A stretch of 64,000 nt of DNA from Bacteroidaceae bacterium (GTDB lineage: Bacteria; Bacteroidota; Bacteroidia; Bacteroidales; Bacteroidaceae), in the NCBI GenBank assembly GCA_017965425.1, contig JAGCPY010000020.1:1-64000 (forward strand). Reading direction: 5' to 3'. The notes below the pieces were generated by a model. The model ran no database searches. It saw only the letters and a list, made by a program, of their open reading frames with translations, and was not told the origin of the DNA. The translations under genes were made by a program, and so were the position numbers. Below are positions 17,653-25,568 of this stretch, piece after piece. Numbering within the stretch: the first letter of the stretch is position 1; every line of letters begins with the position of its first letter.

Positions 17653-18258
17653 ATGGAAATACCTTCCGTTTATCTCGAACGCGCTGTCGGTCAGTTCTCT
17701 CAATTGCCGGGCATCGGCAGGAAGACAGCAATGCGTCTCGTGTTGCACTTGTTGCGGCGCGAACGTTCTGACATTGAGGCTTTTGCTGAAAGCCTAAACG
17801 AGCTGGCGCACAATGTCCGCTACTGTAAGGTTTGCCACAATATCTCGGACGAAGACACGTGTGCCATCTGTTCCACGCCCAGCCGTGACCACGCCACCAT
17901 CTGTGTCGTCGAGAGCGTTCAGGACGTGATGGCCATCGAGAGCACGCAACAATACTCAGGAACATACCATGTGCTCGGAGGCATTATCTCTCCGATGGAC
18001 GGCATCGGCCCTCAGGACCTGGAGATTCAGTCCTTGGTGGAGCGTGTGCAGGCGGGCGGCATCCGTGAGGTCATACTTGCCCTGAGTCCCACGATGGAAG
18101 GTGACACGACAAGTTTTTACATCTATCGCAAACTTGAAGGTGTCGGCGTGACCATCACCACGCTGGCTCGCGGTGTGGCACAGAACGACCAGCTGCAATA
18201 TACAGACGAGCTCACGCTCGGGCGCAGCATTGTCGATCGGAGGCCCTTTTCGGTGTAA
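17653..18258 (+). CDS. recR: recombination mediator protein RecR
   Basis: 201 aa, normal length. RecR works with RecO and RecF to load RecA at single-strand gaps. The helix-hairpin-helix ([17 protein letters not shown], about 19-35), the four-Cys zinc finger ([16 protein letters not shown], about 58-73), the Toprim domain ([16 protein letters not shown], then [13 protein letters not shown]) and the C-terminal ARG-V ([10 protein letters not shown]) are all present. The ATG at 17653 gives the conserved [12 protein letters not shown]; an upstream TTG lies inside the promoter. Confidence 0.95.
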   Translation: MEIPSVYLERAVGQFSQLPGIGRKTAMRLVLHLLRRERSDIEAFAESLNELAHNVRYCKVCHNISDEDTCAICSTPSRDHATICVVESVQDVMAIESTQQYSGTYHVLGGIISPMDGIGPQDLEIQSLVERVQAGGIREVILALSPTMEGDTTSFYIYRKLEGVGVTITTLARGVAQNDQLQYTDELTLGRSIVDRRPFSV

Positions 18259-18304
18259 TAATGTGGAAAAGACGATAAACGACCTAACTCAAGAAGATTC
18301 TGTT

Positions 18305-18745
18305 ATGACATACAATCTTAAAGCAACGAGAATCCTTTTCATCCTGTCCTTGCTGGTGCCGAGCCTCATCGCTTTGGCTTTTGAAGAGGGCTGGCTTGAC
18401 AGTGGAATGCTGGCCGGAGAGACCGTGTCGGCCTACACACTGGAAATACTTGGCGTGGCGCTGGGTATTATCTGCATCCCTTTGGCCTTGAAATTGATGC
18501 ATTTCACCTACATCCGTAAGGATGTGCAGGGTAACCCACAGAAGTATCTCGTTTGGAGCTTTGTGCGTATAGGTTTGCTCGAAACATCGTTGTTGTATAA
18601 TCTTTTGATGTATTACCTTTTAGAGTTCGACGTCACCTGTGGGTACCTCGCCCTGATGTCGGCTGTGGCCTTCCTTTTCGTCTGGCCTTCGCGCGGACGG
18701 ATGGACAACGAGTGCCAGCTCAGTTATGAACAAGATGAAGCATGA
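18305..18745 (+). CDS. small integral membrane protein of unknown function
   Basis: 146 aa. Four hydrophobic segments are visible (about 9-25, 43-66, 83-103 and 108-126), with short charged loops (YIRKDVQGNPQKYL). No enzyme motif and no recognised family. It lies 46 bp after recR on the same strand and overlaps the glycosyltransferase start (ATGA at 18742), so the two are probably translated together, which suggests a membrane role linked to that enzyme. The frame extends upstream into recR, but the ATG at 18305 starts directly before the first membrane helix. Confidence 0.65.
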   Translation: MTYNLKATRILFILSLLVPSLIALAFEEGWLDSGMLAGETVSAYTLEILGVALGIICIPLALKLMHFTYIRKDVQGNPQKYLVWSFVRIGLLETSLLYNLLMYYLLEFDVTCGYLALMSAVAFLFVWPSRGRMDNECQLSYEQDEA

Positions 18746-19932
18746 AGCTCTCCGTCGTCCTTGTCAGCTATAACGTCCGCCACTATCTGGCGCAATGCCT
18801 TGACAGCGTGTTCCGTGCTGTCGAAGGGCTGGAGGCTGACGTGTGGGTGGTCGATAACGCGTCCACAGACGGTACCATCGACTATCTGCGCCCGCTGTTT
18901 CCGCAGGCGAACTATATTCAGAATATAGATAACAGGGGGTTCGCGCGTGCCAACAATCAGGCCATCCGGCAATCCACTGGCGAATACGTTCTGTTGCTAA
19001 ACCCCGACACCATCGTCGGCGAAGAGACCCTCAAACGCTGCATCGCCTTCATGGATGAACACCCTGAAGCCGGAGCAACAGGCACGAAGATGATCAACCG
19101 CGACGGCAGCTTCGCTTTCGAATCGCGACGTGGCATCCCCACGCCTGCCACGGCCTTCTACAAAATTATAGGACTCTGTTCGCTCTATCCCACCCACAGG
19201 AAGTTCGGCAAATACTACATGCGTTACCTCGACGTTGGAGAAGCCAACCAGATAGAGGTCGTATCGGGTGCCTTCATGATGCTGAGGCGCACAGCGCTTG
19301 AACAAATAGGGTTGCTCGACGAAGACTACTTTATGTATGGCGAAGACATCGACCTGAGTTACTGTCTGCTGCAAGGTGGGTGGCAGAACTGGTATCAACC
19401 CTACCCTATTCTCCACTACAAAGGCGAGAGCACACAGAAGACCAGCTTCCGCTATGTACACAGCTTCTACAATGCAATGCTTATCTTCTTCAATAAACAC
19501 TTTGCCCGTCGCTACCGTGTCCTTTCTGTCATCATCGAGCTGGCAGTCATCCTTCGAGGGATGTTGGAGATGGCTGTTCAGAACGTAGGAAGTCTTTACT
19601 ATAAATACTTGCATCGCCATGAGGCGGAGCCCGAAACACTTCTGTTCTTCGGCACCGATGAGGGGTGGCATTTGATGGAAACGCTCTGTAGGAAAGCTAA
19701 CTTGGTGGCCTTGTGTTCTCCTGAGCCTGTCTTTGATGGCCAACAACTGGCCAAACGGATGGATGCCAATCCTTTCAACTATGTCGTTTTCCAAACCGAT
19801 GCTCCCGGAACCACCTACGCAGGCATTCTCGAAATGATGAACAAGGCCAGTGAAGCTGGTAAGAAAGCCCATCTGGGAACGCTTAACCTGAAAACCCAAA
19901 CTTTGATTCTTCCAAATGATGTCATCTGCTGA
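18742..19932 (+). CDS. family 2 glycosyltransferase, rhamnosyltransferase-like
   Basis: 396 aa. The GT-A fold is plain: LSVVLVSYNVRHYLAQCLDS at the N-terminus, DVWVVDNASTDGT, NRGFARANNQAI, the donor-site LLLNPDT (about residue 92) and FMYGEDIDLSYCLLQ typical of the wcaE/rhamnosyltransferase branch. A hydrophobic stretch near residues 255-275 (VLSVIIELAVILRGMLEM) suggests peripheral membrane contact. The last 90 residues (PETLLFFGTDEGWHLMETL onward) form a separate domain of unknown use. The acceptor is likely a cell-envelope glycan. It overlaps the following GNAT gene by 17 bp. Confidence 0.85.
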   Translation: MKLSVVLVSYNVRHYLAQCLDSVFRAVEGLEADVWVVDNASTDGTIDYLRPLFPQANYIQNIDNRGFARANNQAIRQSTGEYVLLLNPDTIVGEETLKRCIAFMDEHPEAGATGTKMINRDGSFAFESRRGIPTPATAFYKIIGLCSLYPTHRKFGKYYMRYLDVGEANQIEVVSGAFMMLRRTALEQIGLLDEDYFMYGEDIDLSYCLLQGGWQNWYQPYPILHYKGESTQKTSFRYVHSFYNAMLIFFNKHFARRYRVLSVIIELAVILRGMLEMAVQNVGSLYYKYLHRHEAEPETLLFFGTDEGWHLMETLCRKANLVALCSPEPVFDGQQLAKRMDANPFNYVVFQTDAPGTTYAGILEMMNKASEAGKKAHLGTLNLKTQTLILPNDVIC

Positions 19933-20446
19933 CATTCATCTTCGAGCCGTTGAGCCAGAAGATCTCGAGTTGCTCTACCGCATCGAAAACGACCCTTCTT
20001 TTTGGCGGTACGGTTCCACGACTGTCCCCTACTCTCGCTATGCGTTGCGCCAATACCTGACGCAGACAAAGAACGACCTCTTTGCGGACAGGCAAATCCG
20101 TTTCGTGATAGAACATTCCGACGGTCAGGCTTTGGGGTTGGCCGACTTATGTAATTTCGACCCTCAGCATCTCCGCGCCGAAATCAGCCTTGCCGTCCTA
20201 CCCGAACACCAAGGGCAGCAAGTGGGACAAATGGCCGTGGAAAGACTATGGGACTTTGCCGTCAACCAGCACCTGCGACAGCTCTATGCCATCATTGCCA
20301 TCAGCAACAAACCAGCCACCCGATTGTTCGAGCGGCTGGGATTTCGCCCTGCGTCCGTCTTGAAAGACTGGATTAGGGACGGAGAATGTTTCGTTGATGC
20401 TTGTCTTTGGCAGCGGCTTAACGTCCGCGACGACTGCCACCGCTGA
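19916..20446 (+). CDS. GNAT family N-acetyltransferase, RimJ/RimL-like
   Basis: 176 aa. The pattern of the RimJ/RimL branch is present: IHLRAVEPEDLELLYRIENDPSFWRYG, GLADLCNFDPQHLRAEISLAVLPEHQGQQVG with the acetyl-CoA pyrophosphate loop (slightly off the usual Q/RxxGxG/A), and ISNKPATRLFERLGFRP. The substrate may be a protein N-terminus or a small molecule. The start is inside the end of the glycosyltransferase gene, so the two are coupled. Its 3' end overlaps the convergent exported protein by 29 bp. Confidence 0.85.
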   Translation: MMSSADIHLRAVEPEDLELLYRIENDPSFWRYGSTTVPYSRYALRQYLTQTKNDLFADRQIRFVIEHSDGQALGLADLCNFDPQHLRAEISLAVLPEHQGQQVGQMAVERLWDFAVNQHLRQLYAIIAISNKPATRLFERLGFRPASVLKDWIRDGECFVDACLWQRLNVRDDCHR

Positions 20447-21278
20447 CACCACTTCTTGTCTGGCCCCCGCCACGGCTTGCGCCAATGGAATGGCCTCCAC
20501 GGGATGCTCCTCCGAAACTTCCGGCATAAACGGAAGGACGTCCATGAGTGCCAGCGTGGACCGTTGTGCGTGTGGAACTGGGGTGGTTGTAGTTTGACGA
20601 GGAGTGACTTCTGTCTGCATGTCCAAAGCGACTGCTGCTAATCTGTCCTCCCATGCGCCCTTCAGAATGATGGCTGGCGACATGTCCCCTGTCAATGCGA
20701 CCGCTATGCTCTGAGCGTCCGCCTCCAATACGTCCACCTTCGATTCGACCGCCTTGGTGACCGCCACGTTGATGCACGATGGCCCCACGGTCCATTCCAC
20801 GAAGCCCTCCACTCCAGTGATGAGGACGACGGCTGCCATAGAATCCGCCTGAATAATAATACCTTCCGTGTCCGCCACGATAGCTTAAATAGACATGGGG
20901 ATGGCTATAATAGAAGTAACCACGGGCGTAGTGACGATAAACGGTAAAATACCAGGCTCCACGGTGCCAGCGCAGAGGGTTCAGGAAATAGTCGGCAGCG
21001 GCGAAGAGCGTGTACTGCCAGTCGTAGAGGATATGACGCAAGTCGGCATTCCGATAGGCAAGGTAGCTGCCATAGACGTCGCTTGCGGTTTCCACACTCA
21101 GAAGATAATCGAGATTGATTTCATAGCAGTCGTTATACTGCTGTTCGTTCAGATTCAGTTCGTAGGCCATCTTGTCGGTCAGAAACAAAGCTTGTTGGCG
21201 AGCCTCTTCATAGCTCATGGCCGATGTGAAGAGGATGGAGCCGAAGCTCAATGCGAGAGAGAGGATGTACTTTTTCAT
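20418..21278 (-). CDS. exported low-complexity Gly/His/Arg/Ser-rich protein
   Basis: 286 aa with a signal peptide (MKKYILSLALSFGSILFTSA). Residues about 22-105 form a regular helical domain (EEARQQALFLTDKMAYELNLNEQQY, YLLSVETASDVYGSYLAYRN), followed by a Tyr/His-rich patch and then about 130 residues of Gly, Arg, His and Ser (GGRIEGGRIGGGRSEHSG). Similar exported proteins occur in Bacteroidales without a known role. The tail would be disordered and positively charged at low pH; binding to metals or polyanions is conceivable but unsupported. It has its own promoter. Confidence 0.7.
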   Translation of the reverse strand: MKKYILSLALSFGSILFTSAMSYEEARQQALFLTDKMAYELNLNEQQYNDCYEINLDYLLSVETASDVYGSYLAYRNADLRHILYDWQYTLFAAADYFLNPLRWHRGAWYFTVYRHYARGYFYYSHPHVYLSYRGGHGRYYYSGGFYGSRRPHHWSGGLRGMDRGAIVHQRGGHQGGRIEGGRIGGGRSEHSGRIDRGHVASHHSEGRMGGQISSSRFGHADRSHSSSNYNHPSSTRTTVHAGTHGRPSVYAGSFGGASRGGHSIGASRGGGQTRSGVSGGSRRGR

Positions 21279-21330
21279 AATGGCTTGCGTTTTTTAGGGT
21301 GAATAATCTTTTTTCTTTGTTTTGATGGTG

Positions 21331-21338
21331 CAAAGATA
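21331..21338 (-). promoter_or_regulatory. -7 element of the Gly/His-rich protein gene
   Basis: TATCTTTG on the minus strand, 53 bases before the start codon. It directly follows the glgB terminator hairpin. Confidence 0.45.
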
Positions 21339-21382
21339 AAGCCTTTAGGTTTCTCCAGAAGGAGGAAAAAACCTAAAGGCTT
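21339..21382 (-). terminator. glgB terminator hairpin
   Basis: A perfect 14-bp inverted repeat, AAGCCTTTAGGTTT (21339-21352) and AAACCTAAAGGCTT (21369-21382), lies 33 bp after the glgB stop. There is no long T-run. Confidence 0.7.
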
Positions 21383-21414
21383 ATGGGAGTTTCCCTAAAC
21401 GTAAGCGGGAATGG

Positions 21415-23577
21415 TCAATCTTCCTTTGTCCGCGTCAGTACAACGGCAGAGCGTGCAGGCAGATAAAGCCTGAGCCAACCCTTGTTTTCGCGAGAAAGTG
21501 CGGCATCGAACATGGTCACGTGCTTAATGCTGTCGTCGTTCAATCCGTGTCCGCCGAACGCCGTGTCGTCTGTGTTGAGCAAGACGCTGTAGGTTCCTTG
21601 GCGCACCATGAAGCCATAACCTGTGTAGCTTCTGTTGTAGGAGAAGTTGAAGACGAAAAGGAGTTCTCCACGTTGATAGGCCAGCACTTGATCGCCGTCG
21701 TTGGTCCATATTTCCGTGACGGGCGTCTTCTGAAAATCTTTCTGCAACTTCAGCGTCTTGAGCATGGCTTGGTCGAAGTCCCCGAGGAAATGGAAGCAAA
21801 GTTCGTGGTTGTCCACGAGGTTCCACTGGCGGCGGGCATATTTGTAGCTCCATCCGTTGCCCTCTCTTGGGAAGTCGATCCACTCGGGATGGCCGAACTC
21901 GTTGCCCATGAAGTTGAGGTAGCCACCGTTAATGGTCGAAGCCGTCAACAAGCGTATCATTTTGTGGAGGGCGATGCCGCGTTCGACGTTGTAGTTTTCA
22001 TCTCCTTTCTTGAAGTGCCAGTACATATCGGCATCTATCAAGCGGAAGATGATGGTTTTGTCGCCCACGAGAGCCTGGTCGTGACTCTCGCAGTAGCTGA
22101 TGGTCTTTTCGTCGGCACGACGGTTCTTTACCTCCCAGAACATCGAGCTTGGTTTCCAGTCCTCATCTCTGAGTTCCTTGATGATCTTGATCCAATAGTC
22201 GGGGATGTTCATGGCCATACGGTAGTCGAAACCGTAGCCTCCGTCCTTGAAGGGAGCTGCAAGGCCTGGCATTCCGGATACTTCCTCGGCGATGGTGATG
22301 GCTTTGGGATTGACCTCATGGATGAGAACGTTAGCTAATGTGAGATAGGCGATAGCGTTGTCATCTTCGTTGCCGTTGTAGTAGTCGCCATATCCCATGA
22401 AGTTGTCGCCAAGGCCATGGCTGTAGTAGAGCATGGACGTGACACCGTCGAAGCGGAAACCGTCGAAGTGGTACTCTTCGAGCCAATACTTGCAATTTGA
22501 AAGCAGGAAGTGCAGCACCTCATTCTTTCCATAGTCGAAGCAAAGGCTGTCCCATGCCGGATGTTCATGCCGAGCGCCGGGATAGAAGTATTGGTTGGGG
22601 TCACCCGCGAAGTTGCCAAGGCCTTCATTCTCGTTCTTGACAGCGTGGCTGTGAACAATATCCATGATAACGGCAATGCCTTCGGCGTGCGCGGCATCGA
22701 TGAGCTGTTTCAGCTCTTCAGGGGTGCCGAATCTGGAGGATGCCGCAAAGAAGCTGCTCACGTGGTAGCCGAAGCTTCCATAGTAAGGATGTTCCTGAAT
22801 AGCCATCACCTGTATGCAGTTGTAGCCATCTTGCTTGATGCGGGGAAGGACGTTCTCGCGGAACTCGGTGTATGTTCCCACGCCTTCCTTGTCTTGTGCC
22901 ATGCCTACGTGGCATTCATAGATGAGCAGCGGAGAAGTTTCGGGCTTGAACTTGTTGACCTTCCATTCGTAGGGTTGAGCAGGTGACCACACCTGAGCAG
23001 AGAAGAGCTTGGTTTGGTCGTCTTGCACCACACGTGTTGCCCACGCGGGAATGCGCAGGCCTTGTCCGCCGTTCCAATGGATGGAAAGTTTGAACAATTG
23101 GCCGTGCTGCATGGCCTTCTGGGGCAACTTGATTTCCCAATCGCCGCTGGTCTTGGGCAAGCGTCGCATGGCGTATGCCTTGTCTTCCTGCCAGTTGTTA
23201 AAGTCTCCGACGACGTAGATTTCCGTGGCATTGGGTGCCCACTCACGCAGGATCCACTTTTTTTCTTCACGATGGAGACCATAGTAGAGGTAGCCGGTGG
23301 CGAAATCCGTGAGCTTCATTTTGCCAGCATTCGTGAGCTCGGCCATTTTGTCGAGTACGTGCTGGTGGCGTCCTTCAATCGCCGGAGCGAAAGGTGTAAG
23401 CCATTCGTCGCCGCGTACGAGCTTCAGCTGTTTGGGGACTGAGGGTGTTTCGTTTTTCTTTTCGGCGGCTTTCCTGGAAGGAGCGGCCTTGGTGGTCTTC
23501 TTGGTGGTGGCCTGGGCCGTGGCCTTCTTGGCCGTTGTTGCGTTGCCCGAAGATGTTGTAGTTTCTTTCTTTGCCAT
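21415..23577 (-). CDS. glgB: 1,4-alpha-glucan branching enzyme with a basic N-terminal tail
   Basis: 720 aa. The enzyme makes alpha-1,6 branches in glycogen. After a CBM48 domain (about 95-200) comes a GH13 barrel of the eukaryote-like GH13_8 type (LIYECHVGMAQDKEGVGTYTEF, QVMAIQEHPYYGSFGYHVSSFFA). Catalytic text: nucleophile Asp in GFRFDGVTS (about 377), acid/base Glu in TIAEEVSGMPG (about 430) and the third Asp in YCESHDQAL. Residues 1-48 are an unusual Ala/Lys/Thr tail (KKATAQATTKKTTKAA) like histone H1 or HupA tails, not part of known branching enzymes as far as I recall. It appears monocistronic. Confidence 0.93.
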   Translation of the reverse strand: MAKKETTTSSGNATTAKKATAQATTKKTTKAAPSRKAAEKKNETPSVPKQLKLVRGDEWLTPFAPAIEGRHQHVLDKMAELTNAGKMKLTDFATGYLYYGLHREEKKWILREWAPNATEIYVVGDFNNWQEDKAYAMRRLPKTSGDWEIKLPQKAMQHGQLFKLSIHWNGGQGLRIPAWATRVVQDDQTKLFSAQVWSPAQPYEWKVNKFKPETSPLLIYECHVGMAQDKEGVGTYTEFRENVLPRIKQDGYNCIQVMAIQEHPYYGSFGYHVSSFFAASSRFGTPEELKQLIDAAHAEGIAVIMDIVHSHAVKNENEGLGNFAGDPNQYFYPGARHEHPAWDSLCFDYGKNEVLHFLLSNCKYWLEEYHFDGFRFDGVTSMLYYSHGLGDNFMGYGDYYNGNEDDNAIAYLTLANVLIHEVNPKAITIAEEVSGMPGLAAPFKDGGYGFDYRMAMNIPDYWIKIIKELRDEDWKPSSMFWEVKNRRADEKTISYCESHDQALVGDKTIIFRLIDADMYWHFKKGDENYNVERGIALHKMIRLLTASTINGGYLNFMGNEFGHPEWIDFPREGNGWSYKYARRQWNLVDNHELCFHFLGDFDQAMLKTLKLQKDFQKTPVTEIWTNDGDQVLAYQRGELLFVFNFSYNRSYTGYGFMVRQGTYSVLLNTDDTAFGGHGLNDDSIKHVTMFDAALSRENKGWLRLYLPARSAVVLTRTKED

Positions 23578-23625
23578 TATAATTGTTATTATATTTATAC
23601 CTTATTATAATAGTGAAGCCCCGCA

Positions 23626-24090
23626 TCAGGCTTTCACTTTGAAAATAGCCTTGCGGAGCGGGACTTGTGTAATGGCGGGTGCGTGACCGTCTTTTGGAAA
23701 GTAAATGGCGAACTGACCTGGGTGCAGCATGAAATAGGTGCTGGCGACTGAGTCGGGTGTTGCGGGAGGCAGCGGATCATGAAGGCTCATGTCTGCTGCC
23801 TCGTCATAGTCTGCGTGGGGCAAGTCGGTCATGGGGGTCCATCCGTGTTCTTCCTTTCCTGTAACGGGGATTTGTATGTCAATCATTCTTCGATGGCTCT
23901 CAAACCGTGCCTGCTGGCGGGTCTTGACGGGGGCGTCCTGAATATTGACAAAAAGGTCGTCGCCCTGAATCTTGTGAATGCCTGCTGGCATGGCTGCAAG
24001 GTCATGGCAACTGATAAACTCTGCCACTTTTGCAAAGAGCGGGTTCAGTGCGGCATAATGCTGTAGGTTTTCGATACGGTCAATAATCAT
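23626..24090 (-). CDS. YhcH/YjgK/YiaL family protein
   Basis: 154 aa, normal length for this cupin-like family, whose members handle sialic acid or other sugars (YhcH is a proposed N-glycolylneuraminate-processing enzyme). Typical text: FESHRRMIDIQIPVTGKE (about 62-79), SLHDPLPP, and FAIYFPKDGHAPAI with the metal-binding His near the end. No sugar-catabolic genes flank it, so the substrate is open. It lies 48 bp upstream of glgB on the same strand and has its own promoter. Confidence 0.88.
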   Translation of the reverse strand: MIIDRIENLQHYAALNPLFAKVAEFISCHDLAAMPAGIHKIQGDDLFVNIQDAPVKTRQQARFESHRRMIDIQIPVTGKEEHGWTPMTDLPHADYDEAADMSLHDPLPPATPDSVASTYFMLHPGQFAIYFPKDGHAPAITQVPLRKAIFKVKA

Positions 24091-24112
24091 AACCTTTTTT
24101 TATTTAGCGCGG

Positions 24113-24120
24113 CAAAGGTA
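24113..24120 (-). promoter_or_regulatory. -7 element of the YhcH-like gene
   Basis: TACCTTTG on the minus strand, 22 bases before the start codon at 24090. Confidence 0.45.
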
Positions 24121-24226
24121 CGCAAAATTTCCGAATAGTGAAAATATTGGAAAGAAAAAGTTTTCCGATGCAATGCCGTTATGGGGTTTACGGAAGAAAA
24201 ACCATGTCTAACAGCTCACTATCCAT

Positions 24227-25357
24227 CTATTTGTCGAGGACACCACGAGTATAATGCCCTCGGCGTATGACGGCTCCATTTGCGTTTTTCTCCACGAAGT
24301 TGCCATCGCGCTCATTATCTTTGTAGGTGCCCTCGAAGCGAATACCGTCGGGCGTTTCCATCACGCATTTGCCATTTTTCTCGCCTTGGCGGAACTGCCC
24401 ACGGAACTTCGTGCCGTCTTTTTGGCGAAGAATTCCCTCGCCGTCCATCATGCCATTCTTCCATTCGCCGTCATAGACATCGCCGTTTCGCCACGTATAT
24501 TTCCCCTTCCCTTCTTTACGGTCGTTGCGCCATGAACCTGTGTAGCTGGTTCCGTCTGTGCTGGTGAAGGTGCCCTGGCCATGCTTTAGGCCATTCTTGA
24601 ACTGTCCGACATACTTGTTGCCTCCGGCGTAAACGAAGATGCCGTCTCCGTCTCGCTGGCTATTGTTGTAGGAACCTTCGTAGCGGTCGCCATTGTTGAA
24701 GATATAGATGCCTTTCCCTTGAAGCGAATCGTTTCTGAAACCGCCCTTATAGACATCGCCATTGGCGTAGTTATAGGTGCCCTGTCCATTCATCTTGCCA
24801 TTGCGCCACGAGCCGGAGTAGTATGCCCCATTGGACCAGACAAAAAGCCCTTCACCATCCTTGAGGTCATTCTTCCATTGTCCCTTGTAGTAGTCGCCGC
24901 TGGCGTAGGTGTAGGTGCCAAAGCCCACACGTTTGTCTTCCTCCCAAGTGCCTACATACACATCGCCGTTGAAATAATACATGGTTCCCTCTCCCTGTTG
25001 GTAGTCTCGGAACCAGAGACCTTCATAGCGGTTGTTGTTCATGAAGTAGAATGTGCCGGTGCCATGTTGTTGGTCCTGGAACCACTCGCCCTCATAGCGT
25101 TCGCCGTCGGAGAAGTTGTAGGATCCGTAACCTTGTCGCTTGCCTTTGACATACTCTCCTTCATAGACATCGCCATTGGGGTAGGTCGTCGTGCCTTTTC
25201 CATAGGGTTTCCCCTTGAAGAGCTCGCCTTGGTATTCGCCGCCGTCCTTGAAGGTGAAGTTTCCGATGGTAATCTCCTGTGCCTGAACCGTCAGCGGCAA
25301 GGCTGAAAACAGGCAAAAGGGCATGGAAAGAAGTATCTTATATATAGCTTTGTGCAT
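24227..25357 (-). CDS. exported MORN-repeat protein
   Basis: 376 aa. The start at 25357 gives a signal peptide (MHKAIYKILLSMPFCLFSALPLTVQAQ). The rest is about thirteen tandem MORN repeats of 23 residues (GDVYEGEYVKGKRQGYGSYNF style), including GSWRNGKMNGQGTYNYANGD and similar. MORN repeats form an extended beta sheet that binds lipids or proteins; here the protein is periplasmic or on the outer surface. Its partner is unknown. A TATATTTG promoter lies 21 bases upstream, so the leader is very short. Confidence 0.88.
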   Translation of the reverse strand: MHKAIYKILLSMPFCLFSALPLTVQAQEITIGNFTFKDGGEYQGELFKGKPYGKGTTTYPNGDVYEGEYVKGKRQGYGSYNFSDGERYEGEWFQDQQHGTGTFYFMNNNRYEGLWFRDYQQGEGTMYYFNGDVYVGTWEEDKRVGFGTYTYASGDYYKGQWKNDLKDGEGLFVWSNGAYYSGSWRNGKMNGQGTYNYANGDVYKGGFRNDSLQGKGIYIFNNGDRYEGSYNNSQRDGDGIFVYAGGNKYVGQFKNGLKHGQGTFTSTDGTSYTGSWRNDRKEGKGKYTWRNGDVYDGEWKNGMMDGEGILRQKDGTKFRGQFRQGEKNGKCVMETPDGIRFEGTYKDNERDGNFVEKNANGAVIRRGHYTRGVLDK

Positions 25358-25378
25358 GTAATTCGCTTTAAGTTCGGG

Positions 25379-25386
25379 CAAATATA
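25379..25386 (-). promoter_or_regulatory. -7 element of the MORN gene
   Basis: TATATTTG on the minus strand, 21 bases before the start codon. Confidence 0.45.
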
Positions 25387-25461
25387 AGTTTATTTTGCGA
25401 CGTGACGAAATTCATTAAGACCTTTTAACGCACACGCTTCCGCTTTAAAATTCATTCATAC

Positions 25462-25554
25462 GTGCGAAGGCATGGGAACGTGTGTGCCTTCGGCTTGAAA
25501 GGTGTGCAACTTTCGCATGGAACGTGTGCACTTTCCTGGCAGAAGGTGCACACG
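25462..25554. repeat. cluster of hairpins of the GAAGGTG(C/T)ACAC family
   Basis: Between the MORN promoter and the rel stop lie an 8-bp inverted repeat CGAAGGCA/TGCCTTCG and a 13-bp one, CGTGTGCACTTTC (25523-25535) with GAAGGTGCACACG (25542-25554), one mismatch. They follow the rel stop (25569) and may terminate it. The TGGCAGAAGG core recurs near 58.1 kb. Confidence 0.65.
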
Positions 25555-25568
25555 TCGAAGCGTTCTCG

